A DNA stretch of 64,000 nt. Origin: Deinococcus aetherius. GTDB lineage: Bacteria > Deinococcota > Deinococci > Deinococcales > Deinococcaceae. Where the stretch lies: positions 150,001 through 214,000 of the forward strand of contig NZ_AP026560.1 of NCBI RefSeq assembly GCF_025997855.1, written 5' to 3'. A program made the position numbers and the translations under genes. The notes under the pieces are model-generated. The model saw only the letters and a program-made list of their open reading frames with translations, made no database searches and had not been told where the DNA came from. Below are positions 24,496 to 42,182 of this stretch, piece after piece (positions within the stretch are counted from its first letter, which is position 1; the number at the start of each line of letters is the position of its first letter).

Positions 24496-25395
24496 TCATC
24501 CTGTCTCGCCTGACAGGTGCAGGCGCCGCGCCTCGATCTGGCCCCGCAACTCCGGAAAGGCCGGGTCGATGTCGAAGCGGTAGCCGTCCCAGTAGCCGTC
24601 ACGCTCGGGGTCGTAGCGGCGGGGTGGGGGCAGGTCTCCCGAGAGGGCCGCGCGCTTCATCTCGCGCTGCACGCGGGCCCGCAGAATGTCGGGGAGCACG
24701 GCGAGGACCTCCGCCACGGGGACGGGTGGCAGCACCCGCAGGCCAACCCGCTGGCCGTAGCGCAGGGTGGGGGCGAAGGGGTGTTCCCAAATCCGGTGCC
24801 CGCCCGTCAGCACCACGGGGAGCAGGGGGGCGCGCAGGTGTCGTGCCAGGGTGAAGGCTCCGCGCTGGAAGTCCGTCTCCAGCCCGAGGACCGACCCCTG
24901 CGGAAAGAGGCCGAGGCTCTCCCCGCCCGCCAGCACCGCCCGCCCCGCCCTCAGGAGGTGCCGGTATGCGGCGGCCCCGCGCTCGGGGGTGATGCTGAGG
25001 TGCCCGAGCCGGGTGACCGCCGGGCCGACGAGCGGCCAGGTGAAAATCTCGTCCCGCGCGGCGAAGCGCAGCCGCAGAGGTAGGGTGAGCAGCACCGGAA
25101 CGTCGAGCAGGCTCTCGTGCAGGGCGACCACGACGAAGGGCCCACCCCGCGCGTGTTCAAGTCCCCCAACGTCGAGTCGAACCCCCAGGTGACCCAGGAG
25201 TGCCCCGCTCGCCTCCCGCTGCCGCGCAGTGCGCTCTGCGGGCGTCAGGTCCACCGGGAGGGCTGCCAGGGTCCGGGCCAGCCGGGCGAGGAGCGGGCGC
25301 CCGGCGAGGTGCAGCCGCACCCAGCCCTCCGGCGTCTCGGGGCGCAGCCGCAGTCGGGGTGGGGGGGGAGAGTCGGGAGGCACGCTGCCCGTCAT
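24496..25395 (-). CDS. PlsC-like acyltransferase
   Basis: A 299-aa 1-acylglycerol-phosphate acyltransferase-like protein. The catalytic H-x4-D motif is HESLLD (about residue 87). Block III appears as LFPQGS instead of the more usual FPEG(T/S). An upstream block GHLSITPERG is also visible. Such enzymes transfer acyl chains from acyl-ACP or acyl-CoA to lyso-lipids at the inner membrane. GGGAGG precedes the ATG. It stands alone, next to attR of the integrated element. Confidence 0.8.
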   Translation of the reverse strand: MTGSVPPDSPPPPRLRLRPETPEGWVRLHLAGRPLLARLARTLAALPVDLTPAERTARQREASGALLGHLGVRLDVGGLEHARGGPFVVVALHESLLDVPVLLTLPLRLRFAARDEIFTWPLVGPAVTRLGHLSITPERGAAAYRHLLRAGRAVLAGGESLGLFPQGSVLGLETDFQRGAFTLARHLRAPLLPVVLTGGHRIWEHPFAPTLRYGQRVGLRVLPPVPVAEVLAVLPDILRARVQREMKRAALSGDLPPPRRYDPERDGYWDGYRFDIDPAFPELRGQIEARRLHLSGETG

Positions 25396-25567
25396 CGTGC
25401 CCTCCCCACACGGCCGGGGCCGTCAGCAACCCGACAGACGTGCGGACGATAAACCCCGGCCTTTCCCTGGGCCAAGGCGAGGCCACCCGCCTTTCATCCG
25501 GGCGGTGGCCCACGCCCGGGAGAGTGGACGGGCACGGGCGCCCGCGCCCGCAAGGGAGGAAAAAGCC

Positions 25568-26065
25568 GTGGACCCCACCCAACTCAGCCGTGAACTGCGC
25601 GAAGCCCACACCCCCGACCTCCACCGCCGCCGCTGGATCGTCGGGCTGTCCCTCCTCGGCGTGGCGATGGGGCAGGTCGTGTCGCTGTACCAGACGGGCA
25701 TCCTCAAGGACCTGCCCGATCCGCCCGGCCCCTTCGACTCGGCCCGGGTGGACGCCTCGGATTACGCCTACAAGCGCCTGCAAACGCCCGACGCCCTGAT
25801 GATGGTCGTGAGCTACGGGGCGACCGCGTGGCTCGCGGCGGCGGGGGGCAAGGACCGGGCGACCGACCTGCCCCTGCTCCCCGTGGCGATGGGCCTCAAG
25901 ATCCTGGGCGACACCCTGACCGCCGTCGAACTCGGGCGCGAGGAGTGGCGGGACAACAAGGCCCTGTGCGCCTACTGCCAGGTGGCGACCCTGGCCTCGC
26001 TCGCGTCCATCCCGCTGGCCTTCCCCGAGACCCGCCGGGCCCTGGGGAACCTGCTGCGCCGCTGA
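25568..26065 (+). CDS. Vitamin K epoxide reductase-like membrane protein
   Basis: A 165-aa protein with GTG start 25568 after AGGGAGG; an open frame extends upstream but lacks support. Predicted helices are RRWIVGLSLLGVAMGQVVSLY, ALMMVVSYGATAWLAAAG, LPLLPVAMGLKILGDTLTAVEL and YCQVATLASLASIPLAF. A C-A-Y-C motif sits at the start of the last helix, as in VKOR disulfide-forming proteins. It lacks the separate loop Cys pair I would expect in a full VKOR, so the function is only probable. Confidence 0.6.
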   Translation: MDPTQLSRELREAHTPDLHRRRWIVGLSLLGVAMGQVVSLYQTGILKDLPDPPGPFDSARVDASDYAYKRLQTPDALMMVVSYGATAWLAAAGGKDRATDLPLLPVAMGLKILGDTLTAVELGREEWRDNKALCAYCQVATLASLASIPLAFPETRRALGNLLRR

Positions 26066-26070
26066 GAGGT

Positions 26071-26667
26071 TCAGCCCGGTCGCCGCGCCCGCCGCCACCC
26101 CAGCGCCACCGGCACGGCGGAGACGAGGAGCACCCCGGCCACGAGGAGCAGGATGTAGCGGTCGAGGTGCGGGATCAGCCCGCCCAGCCAGTAGCCCGCC
26201 AGCGGCACGCCGACGCCCCACAACACCGCCCCGAGGACGCTGAAGCCCAGGAAGACCGGGTAGGGCAGCCGCCCGACGCCCGCCAGGGTGGGGGTCATCG
26301 TCCGCACGACCGGGATGAAGCGGGCCACAACCACCGCGAGGCGGCCGTACCGCCCGAAGACCTCCTGCGTCCGGGTGAGGAACTCGGGCCGCAGCAGGCG
26401 TGAATCCTGCTGCCGGAAGACCGCCGGGCCGAAGCGCCGCCCGATCAGGTATCCCGTCGTGTCCCCCAGGATCGCCCCGACGATCACCGCCGCCATCACG
26501 CCCCGCACGTCCAGGCTGCCCTGCGCCGCCACGATTCCCGCCGTGATGAGCAGGCTGTCGCCGGGCAGGAAGAATCCGAGCAGGAGCCCGGTCTCCGCGA
26601 ACACGATGGCGAGGATGCCCGCGTAACCCGCGACGGAGAGCAGGGCGGGCAGGTCGGGGAGATTCAT
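26071..26667 (-). CDS. DedA-family membrane protein
   Basis: A 198-aa protein (start ATG 26667, MNLPDLP) with several membrane helices. Conserved DedA features are [13 protein letters not shown] near residue 40, [13 protein letters not shown], and the [27 protein letters not shown] segment, where R and P residues are functionally important in the family. Members act in membrane homeostasis and lipid-carrier transport. It is convergent with the VKOR-like gene, five bases apart. Confidence 0.9.
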   Translation of the reverse strand: MNLPDLPALLSVAGYAGILAIVFAETGLLLGFFLPGDSLLITAGIVAAQGSLDVRGVMAAVIVGAILGDTTGYLIGRRFGPAVFRQQDSRLLRPEFLTRTQEVFGRYGRLAVVVARFIPVVRTMTPTLAGVGRLPYPVFLGFSVLGAVLWGVGVPLAGYWLGGLIPHLDRYILLLVAGVLLVSAVPVALGWRRARRPG

Positions 26668-26673
26668 GGCCTC

Positions 26674-26679
26674 ACTGTA
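26674..26679 (-). promoter_or_regulatory. -10 box of the DedA gene
   Basis: TACAGT on the minus strand, six bases before ATG 26667. Confidence 0.55.
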
Positions 26680-26866
26680 GGGACCCGGACAGGAGAAGGG
26701 GCGCCCCTTCCTGTAGACAAGGCCCGGACTCTCGGGGTGGTACGACCCCCCCACCCCGGGGTAGACTGAACGGCTGAAGCGCGCCGGAAGTGGCGTGGCC
26801 GGTGCTCACCGCGCCCCCGGAAACTGTTTTCCGTAAGGGGCCCACCGGACCGAAAGGGGTATCACC

Positions 26867-27166
26867 GTGGCCGAAAAGGATATCGACAAGTTGCTTTCCC
26901 TCACTGACAGCAAGTACCGGCTGTCGGTCGTAACCGCCAAACGCGCCCTGCAACTCCGGTCGGGGGCGCCCAGCGTACTCCCGGTCGAGCAGCGTGTGCG
27001 GACCCGCAATCTGGTCACCCAGGCGATGCGCGAGCTGGCGACCGGCAAGCTCACGGTCGGCACCGAGCTGATGGACGAGGGCCGTTTTCATCAGGACTAC
27101 GTGCGCCAGAAGCAGGCCCAGCTCCAGGCACAACTCAACGCCGAGCGCGAACGCGAGCGCGACTGA
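26867..27166 (+). CDS. rpoZ: RNA polymerase omega subunit
   Basis: A 99-aa protein starting at GTG 26867 after a GGGG-rich site. The MAEKDIDKLLSLTDSKYRLSVVTAKRALQL opening and the R-x-RNLVTQAMRELATGKL region match bacterial omega. It helps assemble beta' into RNA polymerase. The C-terminus is a charged helical tail. A strong terminator follows. Confidence 0.92.
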   Translation: MAEKDIDKLLSLTDSKYRLSVVTAKRALQLRSGAPSVLPVEQRVRTRNLVTQAMRELATGKLTVGTELMDEGRFHQDYVRQKQAQLQAQLNAERERERD

Positions 27167-27180
27167 GCCGGGAAGCGAAG

Positions 27181-27209
27181 AGGGGCGGACCCGACGGGGT
27201 TCGCCCCTT
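27181..27209 (+). terminator. Terminator after rpoZ
   Basis: AGGGGCG with ACCC pairs with GGGT with CGCCCCT around a GACG loop, followed by TCTCCT. It lies 14 bp after the rpoZ stop. Confidence 0.7.
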
Positions 27210-27243
27210 CTCCTGTGGGAATCGCGGCCGACAGGACCCGGGC

Positions 27244-27249
27244 TAGAGT
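27244..27249 (+). promoter_or_regulatory. -10 box of the antiporter gene
   Basis: TAGAGT, seven bases before ATG 27257; leaderless arrangement. Confidence 0.55.
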
Positions 27250-27256
27250 GGGCCCC

Positions 27257-28537
<1,281 letters not shown>

Positions 28538-28542
28538 GGAAA

Positions 28543-28590
28543 GACGGGGCGGGGCGCCGGACATCTCGCCCCAGCGCCCCGCCCACCGTC
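28543..28590. terminator. GC-rich hairpin between convergent genes
   Basis: GACGG and GCGGGGCGC pair with GCGCCCCGCC and CCGTC around a central loop. There is no clear T-run. It lies between the antiporter stop and the amidase stop and may serve both directions. Confidence 0.5.
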
Positions 28591-28596
28591 CCGGCG

Positions 28597-30501
<1,905 letters not shown>

Positions 30502-30562
30502 GGGTTTCCATATTGAACCCACGGCTCGTGAGAAGCGCACATTTCGCCTCATGAGGTCCACG

Positions 30563-30590
30563 ATTATAGGCTGAATGGGAAGGAAAACAA
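30563..30590 (-). promoter_or_regulatory. Promoter of the amidase gene
   Basis: On the minus strand a TTGTTT -35 (30585-30590) and a perfect TATAAT -10 (30563-30568) are separated by 16 bp, giving a leader of about 55 nt before ATG 30501. Confidence 0.7.
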
Positions 30591-30972
30591 CAATTCTTTA
30601 CCCGGCCTGAACTCGGTCCAGGGAGTTGAAGGGGAGCAATGGGTGAGAGGAGCCCGGCCAGCCCGACGACGGTGCTTTGTCCGGGCCAGCTTCCAGACCT
30701 TCTCCCCGGTGCTGCGGAGCGTTGGTATGGCCTTCGATAATTCCTAGTCCTGTTTGCAGGAGCGGACGCCTCCCAGTCCCCCAGCCTGTTCCTCATGTCC
30801 TCCCCATGTGAAGGGAGCAATCCGGCTGGCAGAAGTAACCCCTGCCGTGGGGATGAGTGCCACCGGGGCCGAGGAGCAAGTTGAGGTGAGGTCGGCGTCT
30901 TTCCTCCCCCCGTTTGGCGCGGGGCGGCGGCCGTCAACCTCCGCCGTCACTGACCTTCGGGTGCCCCCGGCC
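30591..30972. other. Intergenic region between divergent amidase and dnaE
   Basis: About 380 bp outside the two promoters. I see no gene with a credible start; the 73-aa open frame at 30754-30975 has no ribosome-binding site and unlikely composition. No strong hairpin or repeat was noticed. Confidence 0.5.
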
Positions 30973-30978
30973 TAGACT
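30973..30978 (+). promoter_or_regulatory. -10 box of dnaE
   Basis: TAGACT, then CTGGGC, then ATG 30985; no Shine-Dalgarno sequence. Confidence 0.6.
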
Positions 30979-30984
30979 CTGGGC

Positions 30985-36276
<5,292 letters not shown>

Positions 36277-36350
36277 GAAAGCACCCACTGGGTGACCCTT
36301 GTGCTACGCTGGAACGAGCGTCAGGGCTGCCAGTCGGATGCCTCCGGACA

Positions 36351-36453
36351 TCAGACATCTGGAAGATAACGGCGCAGGACACTGAGGTCTAATTTCTAAG
36401 CTCGATTTTCGAGTGAGGGCAGGACCGGGTAGCTCAATCTTCCAGATGTTTGG
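36351..36453. ncRNA. Long-range inverted repeat, possible structured RNA
   Basis: ACATCTGGAAGAT (36355-36367) is perfectly complementary to ATCTTCCAGATGT (36437-36449). The pairing extends outward by G-T, A-T, C-G and T-G. The enclosed 69 nt contain a smaller hairpin, CTCGA-TTTT-(T)CGAG. GCTAGC repeats (36457-36471) follow. No reading frame explains it. It lies upstream of the AT-rich 265-aa gene. Being an RNA is inference. Confidence 0.45.
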
Positions 36454-36505
36454 GGCGCTAGCAGGGCTAGCTTGAGGAAACAACGCGCTGCACCAGGAGT
36501 TGACG

Positions 36506-36742
36506 ATGACCGAAGCCAGAGATGGTTACGGTAATCCTTGGCGGCTGCATCCCCGCGAGGATACGGCGAGGCTGCGACGTTCTGGTCACAAATGGTTCGA
36601 TTTTGAACCGGATTGCGAACCAGTTACGCCGTGCGCAGGCCACGGGTGCGTCCCCTCTGCTCACTGGCGGCACATGCCAGGGTCTCTCTACCGAGAGAGA
36701 AGAATTCTGAGCATGTTGGCTGCCAATAGACGAGCAAGATAA
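36506..36742 (+). CDS. Possible small protein, 78 aa
   Basis: Starts MTEARDGYGNPW after AGGAG with a six-base spacer, a good ribosome-binding site. It has three Trp, several Cys and His (CEPVTPCAGHGC), and a basic tail. A 10-bp hairpin follows eight bases after the stop. Another frame of similar length overlaps it (36522-36710), so coding is not certain. No family is recognised. Confidence 0.4.
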   Translation: MTEARDGYGNPWRLHPREDTARLRRSGHKWFDFEPDCEPVTPCAGHGCVPSAHWRHMPGSLYRERRILSMLAANRRAR

Positions 36743-36749
36743 CTTGTGA

Positions 36750-36776
36750 GCACAGGCGGCAGATAATCGCCTGTGC
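36750..36776 (+). terminator. Hairpin between the 78-aa and 265-aa frames
   Basis: GCACAGGCG (36750-36758) and CGCCTGTGC (36768-36776) form a perfect 9-bp stem, then TTCT. It may be an attenuator or a terminator; the T-run is weak. Confidence 0.5.
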
Positions 36777-36798
36777 TTCTAAACATAGGTGGTTCAAT

Positions 36799-37596
36799 AT
36801 GGCATTAACTTATAAGATCGAACCCAATCTTTCTGGTACAGAAAATAGTAAACACTCTAATGCATATTGGAGAATTCTGGAGGATGTTGCAGAGTTGATT
36901 CAAGCGGCCGATTCGAACTGGTCTACTAAAGATTTAGAATTTGACAGAGAGCGGGCTGAGCGAATTGTACGATTGTTTGAAGTTAATCTTCGAAAGAAGT
37001 TAGATGCTGACTACCCAGAGAATACTTTAAAAAACGCGATTATAACCTACGGTAGTGTTGATGAACTCGTCGAGTCTCTTGCTATAGAAGGTTATCCAAC
37101 CCTCGAAGATGGTGAATGGTACGATGTTGTTCCTGAGTTTACATCCAGATTTTTAAATGATGTACGCTCCATAGGGGGTAGAAACAAGAACTATAATTTT
37201 AATGACATGACTAGGCTGCTTCAACTGCTGCTTGATGAGTTGGGAATGGTTTACGTAGACCCTGCTGAGAATGACTTAGCGTCAAAGTTTTATGACATGC
37301 TCAAGAAAAATGATTTAGCGCCGGATTCGCGTTGGATAGAGCTTTATCCAATGAAGCTCTATCAAAACCTATCTAGCAGTAATGATGCAATCGATAAAAC
37401 TACAATTAAGGATTCGGAGGGAAAGCGCCACGTAGTATATAATTTCAATCCGGATAACAGGGAAAAGGCTTATAAGGAGATAGAAAAAATGGGTGTTTCT
37501 CGTGGAAGTATGAATTCCATCGTCAAATACATTTTGCAAGACTTTCCTCCCTTGGAGAGTCGCTTCATCGAGTTTTTCGATAGAAGTCCTTTTTAA
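36799..37596 (+). CDS. AT-rich hypothetical protein, 265 aa
   Basis: Not recognised. The ATG follows TAGGTGG with a seven-base spacer. The composition is markedly AT-rich compared with dnaE and the genes downstream, pointing to recent acquisition. The protein is acidic, soluble and probably mainly helical (AYWRILEDVAELIQAADSNW, DMTRLLQLLLDELGM), with a C-terminal NREKAYKEIEKMGVSRGSMN segment. No catalytic motif, signal peptide or membrane helix is visible. It stands alone between a structured intergenic region and a strong terminator, next to a toxin-antitoxin locus; a defence role is only a guess. Confidence 0.75.
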   Translation: MALTYKIEPNLSGTENSKHSNAYWRILEDVAELIQAADSNWSTKDLEFDRERAERIVRLFEVNLRKKLDADYPENTLKNAIITYGSVDELVESLAIEGYPTLEDGEWYDVVPEFTSRFLNDVRSIGGRNKNYNFNDMTRLLQLLLDELGMVYVDPAENDLASKFYDMLKKNDLAPDSRWIELYPMKLYQNLSSSNDAIDKTTIKDSEGKRHVVYNFNPDNREKAYKEIEKMGVSRGSMNSIVKYILQDFPPLESRFIEFFDRSPF

Positions 37597-37619
37597 ACTG
37601 ACATATAATTACCTGGGAG

Positions 37620-37658
37620 ACAGGAGGCAAAACCTTTTGCCTCCTGTTATTATAATTT
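37620..37658 (+). terminator. Strong terminator of the 265-aa gene
   Basis: ACAGGAGGCAAAA and TTTTGCCTCCTGT form a perfect 13-bp stem with a two-base loop, then TATTATAATTTT. Confidence 0.9.
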
Positions 37659-37731
37659 TACCAACCCTCTCACCTATGATGTGTCCATGCACAGGTTGAA
37701 ATTCAAGCGGAAGCCCGGGCCCAGGCGGTAG

Positions 37732-37827
37732 GTCAAGGCTCGGCGGCGACGGCTGACCTTCGAGGAAGCGAAGGAGATCGTGTTCCGCGAGAAGCACGAC
37801 CTCCTGAAACGGTTGAGCGAAGCCTGA
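37732..37827 (+). pseudogene. Remnant of an antitoxin gene
   Basis: After an in-frame TAG (37729) the frame reads VKARRRRLTFEEAKEIVFREKHDLLKRLSEA and stops. This aligns throughout with the C-terminus of the intact antitoxin at 37959-38174 (LSFEEAKAKLFREKRDLLERLSNA). The DNA-binding N-terminus and any toxin gene are missing. The following 37839-37890 also resembles the sequence after the intact toxin gene (38570-38630). Confidence 0.75.
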
Positions 37828-37946
37828 ACATGAAAAAGTGGGCGCCCCGGCCCGCCTCCTTCCTCTACTCCTTCGCCAGCGGGTTTTGCCCCAGAATCAC
37901 ATAGGGCAGTGTCGGCTGCGCCGCCGCTACATGGCTTTAACCCGGT

Positions 37947-37952
37947 TATAGT
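37947..37952 (+). promoter_or_regulatory. -10 box of the toxin-antitoxin operon
   Basis: TATAGT, then TTAGGG, then ATG 37959; leaderless arrangement. Confidence 0.55.
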
Positions 37953-37958
37953 TTAGGG

Positions 37959-38174
37959 ATGCGTAAGCGCCTTACCACCGTCGGCAAATCCCGAGCCGTC
38001 ATCCTCCCCAAGGAGTTGCTGGAGCTGTACGGCTTCACCGAGGAGGTGGAGATCGAACCGGCGGAGGGCGGCCTGATGCTGCGGCCCGCGCGGAAGGGGC
38101 TGAGCTTTGAGGAGGCGAAGGCGAAGCTGTTCCGCGAGAAGCGCGATTTGCTCGAACGCCTCAGCAACGCGTGA
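37959..38174 (+). CDS. AbrB/MazE-type antitoxin
   Basis: A 71-aa protein. The N-terminal half is a SpoVT/AbrB swapped-hairpin DNA-binding domain (LTTVGKSRAVILPKELLELYGF, VEIEPAEGGLMLRPA). The C-terminal helix (FEEAKAKLFREKRDLLERL) should bind and neutralise the toxin. It overlaps the toxin start by four bases (GTGA), and the pair should repress its own promoter. Confidence 0.85.
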   Translation: MRKRLTTVGKSRAVILPKELLELYGFTEEVEIEPAEGGLMLRPARKGLSFEEAKAKLFREKRDLLERLSNA

Positions 38175-38563
38175 CGGTTTACCTGACCCTGGAGCAGGCG
38201 CTGGAACTCCACGACGACGCAATGGCGGCTTTCGGCGGCTCGCTCGGCGTCCGGGACCCGGGGGCACTTGCCTCGGCTCTCGCTCAACCGGCTATGGAAG
38301 CGTTTGGGGTGGAGATGTATCCGACGCTGCTAGAGAAGGCCGCCGCCTACCTCTTCTTCCTTGCGCGTAACCATGCCTTTGTTGATGGGAACAAGCGCAC
38401 AGCCTACACCTGCGCCGCCATGTTTTTGTTGGTGAACGGGGCAGAGCTGTCTGGACCCGAGCAGGACCAAGAGGTGTTCGATCTTGTGCTAGCAACTGCG
38501 CGCGGTGAACTGGCAGACCCGCGAATGGTCGCTGAACGCCTTGCCGTCGTTGTAGCCAAGTAG
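38171..38563 (+). CDS. doc: Doc-type (death-on-curing) Fic-fold toxin
   Basis: A 130-aa protein with the Fic/Doc active-site motif H-A-F-V-D-G-N-K-R-T-A (about residues 67-77), matching HxFx(D/E)GNKR. Doc kinases phosphorylate EF-Tu and stop translation. The N-terminal YLTLEQALELHDDAM is typical of Doc. The GTG start is coupled to the antitoxin. All key residues are kept, so it is likely functional. Confidence 0.9.
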   Translation: MTVYLTLEQALELHDDAMAAFGGSLGVRDPGALASALAQPAMEAFGVEMYPTLLEKAAAYLFFLARNHAFVDGNKRTAYTCAAMFLLVNGAELSGPEQDQEVFDLVLATARGELADPRMVAERLAVVVAK

Positions 38564-38593
38564 AAAGCGGACCTCCCGGCCCGCCTCTTCCCC

Positions 38594-38764
38594 CTACTCC
38601 TCCGCCCCGCCCGCCAGCGGGTTTCTTCCTAGTGCCGCCACCAGCAGCACCACCACGGCGAAGCCCCCGATGATCACCTTCTGGGCCGGTTTGCCGTAGG
38701 AGAAGGCGAAGAACCCCACCATCAGCCCGACGAAGCCCGCCACCAGCCGCTCCGAGGGGTCCAT
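38594..38764 (-). CDS. Small membrane protein
   Basis: A 56-aa protein from ATG 38764 (MDPSERLVAGF); ATG 38779 is an alternative. Two hydrophobic helices (RLVAGFVGLMVGFFAFSYG and VIIGGFAVVVLLVAALG) separated by KPAQK, with an acidic tail. It resembles small inner-membrane proteins common in Deinococcus; no function known. It is convergent with doc. Confidence 0.6.
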   Translation of the reverse strand: MDPSERLVAGFVGLMVGFFAFSYGKPAQKVIIGGFAVVVLLVAALGRNPLAGGAEE

Positions 38765-38884
38765 CTGTCCATTCTGCATGGGGGCATTGGACGCCCGGCG
38801 CAGCGCAACAATCCCGCGCCCCCTCACTGTGTGGAGGCCCGCTCAAGGGACGGTCAAAGGGGAAGTCAACCTATTCCCCCGGCC

Positions 38885-39964
<1,080 letters not shown>

Positions 39965-39971
39965 CGCCCCG

Positions 39972-39977
39972 AGGGTA
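39972..39977 (-). promoter_or_regulatory. -10 box of the pilT paralogue
   Basis: TACCCT on the minus strand, seven bases before ATG 39964. Confidence 0.5.
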
Positions 39978-40014
39978 CGTGCGGCCCTCTTACACTTTTA
40001 TGCGTTCTCCAAGC

Positions 40015-40473
40015 TCATCCCGGACCGCCGACATGGAGGTGCTCCACCTCCCCGACCAGCCCCAACTCCTGTAACCGCCGGGCGATCAGCGAGCGGTGGC
40101 ACGCGCCGGGGTCCGCCTCATAGCACAGCAGGCAGGCGCGGTGCTCGGCGGCAAGGGTGCCCAGTTCCTCCAGCGCCTCTCCCTGCGTGGCGAGGTGGGC
40201 GTGGTAGCCGCGCGTGAGGAGGCCGAAGTCGTGGCTCAGCCGGTACTCCTTGCGGAGGCTGGGCGGGGTCCCGAGGGCGCGCAGGTGCCGGTACTCGATA
40301 CCGCGTTCCCGCAGAACGTTCGCCAGCGCTGTCTTGCTGTAGCCCCGGCGGCGGCTCTGCGCCCGCTCTCGGGTATCCACGAGCAGGGTCACCCCGCTCC
40401 GGGTGAGGGTGGCGAGGAAGACGTCGAGGTCGGCGTTCTCGTAGCCGAGGGTGAGGAGGGAGGGCAACGTCAC
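40015..40473 (-). CDS. DUF488-family protein
   Basis: A 152-aa protein (GTG start). Typical DUF488 features are LTLGYENADLDVFLATL at the start, VDTRERAQSRRRGYSK, IEYRHLRALGTPPSLRKEY and the CLLCYEADPGACHRSLIARRL signature with conserved Cys and His. The family's biochemical role is unproven. Confidence 0.88.
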   Translation of the reverse strand: MTLPSLLTLGYENADLDVFLATLTRSGVTLLVDTRERAQSRRRGYSKTALANVLRERGIEYRHLRALGTPPSLRKEYRLSHDFGLLTRGYHAHLATQGEALEELGTLAAEHRACLLCYEADPGACHRSLIARRLQELGLVGEVEHLHVGGPG

Positions 40474-40479
40474 GCGCCC

Positions 40480-40485
40480 AGCGTA
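40480..40485 (-). promoter_or_regulatory. -10 box of the DUF488 gene
   Basis: TACGCT on the minus strand, six bases before GTG 40473. Confidence 0.5.
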
Positions 40486-40528
40486 GGGGCCGGGCGCGGG
40501 CGGGAGGGTGGCGGGGGTTGGCTTGGGG

Positions 40529-41098
40529 CTAGCCTTCCTTGGCCCCGCGTAACCGGCGGCTCTCCAGGTCGGCGTGCTGGTTCAGGTAGCGTAGCCACCC
40601 CTTCGAGGTGAGCGGCCCCAGGTCGTTGTGCTCGACGGTCGTGCCTTCAGGCGGGGGGACCGTGTGGAGTTGCCGGGCGAGGTCCACCGTCTGCGAGCGG
40701 GTCTGCGAGAGAAGGTCCTGCAACTCGCGCAGGGTGGCGTCGGCGGGCGGCCTGTAGGCGTGATTCTCGTCGCGCACGAACTCGCGCTGCCCAAGCGCCA
40801 CCCGTAGCCGATTCTGCCCCCACCGCTCGATCCCGATGATGTGGGAGAGGACCGCGCGGTTCGCCTCGGTGTCGGCGGTGCGGGCAGCGCGCTGGGCCAG
40901 GAAGTTGCCGCCCCGTTCGAGCGCCTGCCCGAGTTCGGTATAGCTCACCCGCGCCGCTGGTCGCTCGAACACCTGGGCGACGAGGAAGTCCTTGACGTCC
41001 TCCTTGCGGTTGCGGGCCACAAAGGCCGCCCCGGCGGCGACGCCGACGCTGGCGACCGTCACCACGGCGGGCACGAACACCTTGCTGCGTTTGGTCAT
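40529..41098 (-). CDS. Membrane-anchored DinB-like protein
   Basis: A 189-aa protein. An N-terminal membrane helix (VFVPAVVTVASVGVAAGAAFVA) precedes a four-helix DinB-like domain: SHIIGIERWGQNRLRVAL contains the first conserved His, and KGWLRYLNQHADLESRRLR the last metal-ligand-like His. DinB-fold proteins include thiol-dependent metalloenzymes and are expanded in Deinococcus. The substrate is unknown. Confidence 0.65.
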   Translation of the reverse strand: MTKRSKVFVPAVVTVASVGVAAGAAFVARNRKEDVKDFLVAQVFERPAARVSYTELGQALERGGNFLAQRAARTADTEANRAVLSHIIGIERWGQNRLRVALGQREFVRDENHAYRPPADATLRELQDLLSQTRSQTVDLARQLHTVPPPEGTTVEHNDLGPLTSKGWLRYLNQHADLESRRLRGAKEG

Positions 41099-41104
41099 GC
41101 CCCC

Positions 41105-41110
41105 AGTGTA
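41105..41110 (-). promoter_or_regulatory. -10 box of the DinB-like gene
   Basis: TACACT on the minus strand, six bases before ATG 41098. Confidence 0.5.
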
Positions 41111-41122
41111 CGGGCCCCCGGC

Positions 41123-42043
<921 letters not shown>

Positions 42044-42182
42044 CCTCCGCCCACCACCATAGAGTTTAAAGCAGTTTTGGAAATCGTTCTGGTGCCGCCC
42101 ACGCCCCTTCACTGGGAAAAGTGTCGTGCTGGAGAACAGAAGGCGCCCGGCACGGGTCCTAGACAGGTGGGGTGGGTGCCGC

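Noticed and set aside
30754..30975. A 73-aa gene upstream of dnaE
   Set aside because: No ribosome-binding site or promoter, unlikely composition, and it runs over the dnaE promoter.
36351..36453. Retron msr-msd RNA
   Set aside because: The closing inverted repeat is suggestive, but no reverse transcriptase gene is encoded nearby and the 265-aa protein has no RT motif.
36522..36710. A 62-aa protein overlapping the 78-aa frame
   Set aside because: Its start has no ribosome-binding site, whereas the other frame has AGGAG at good spacing; only one can be real and the support for this one is weaker.
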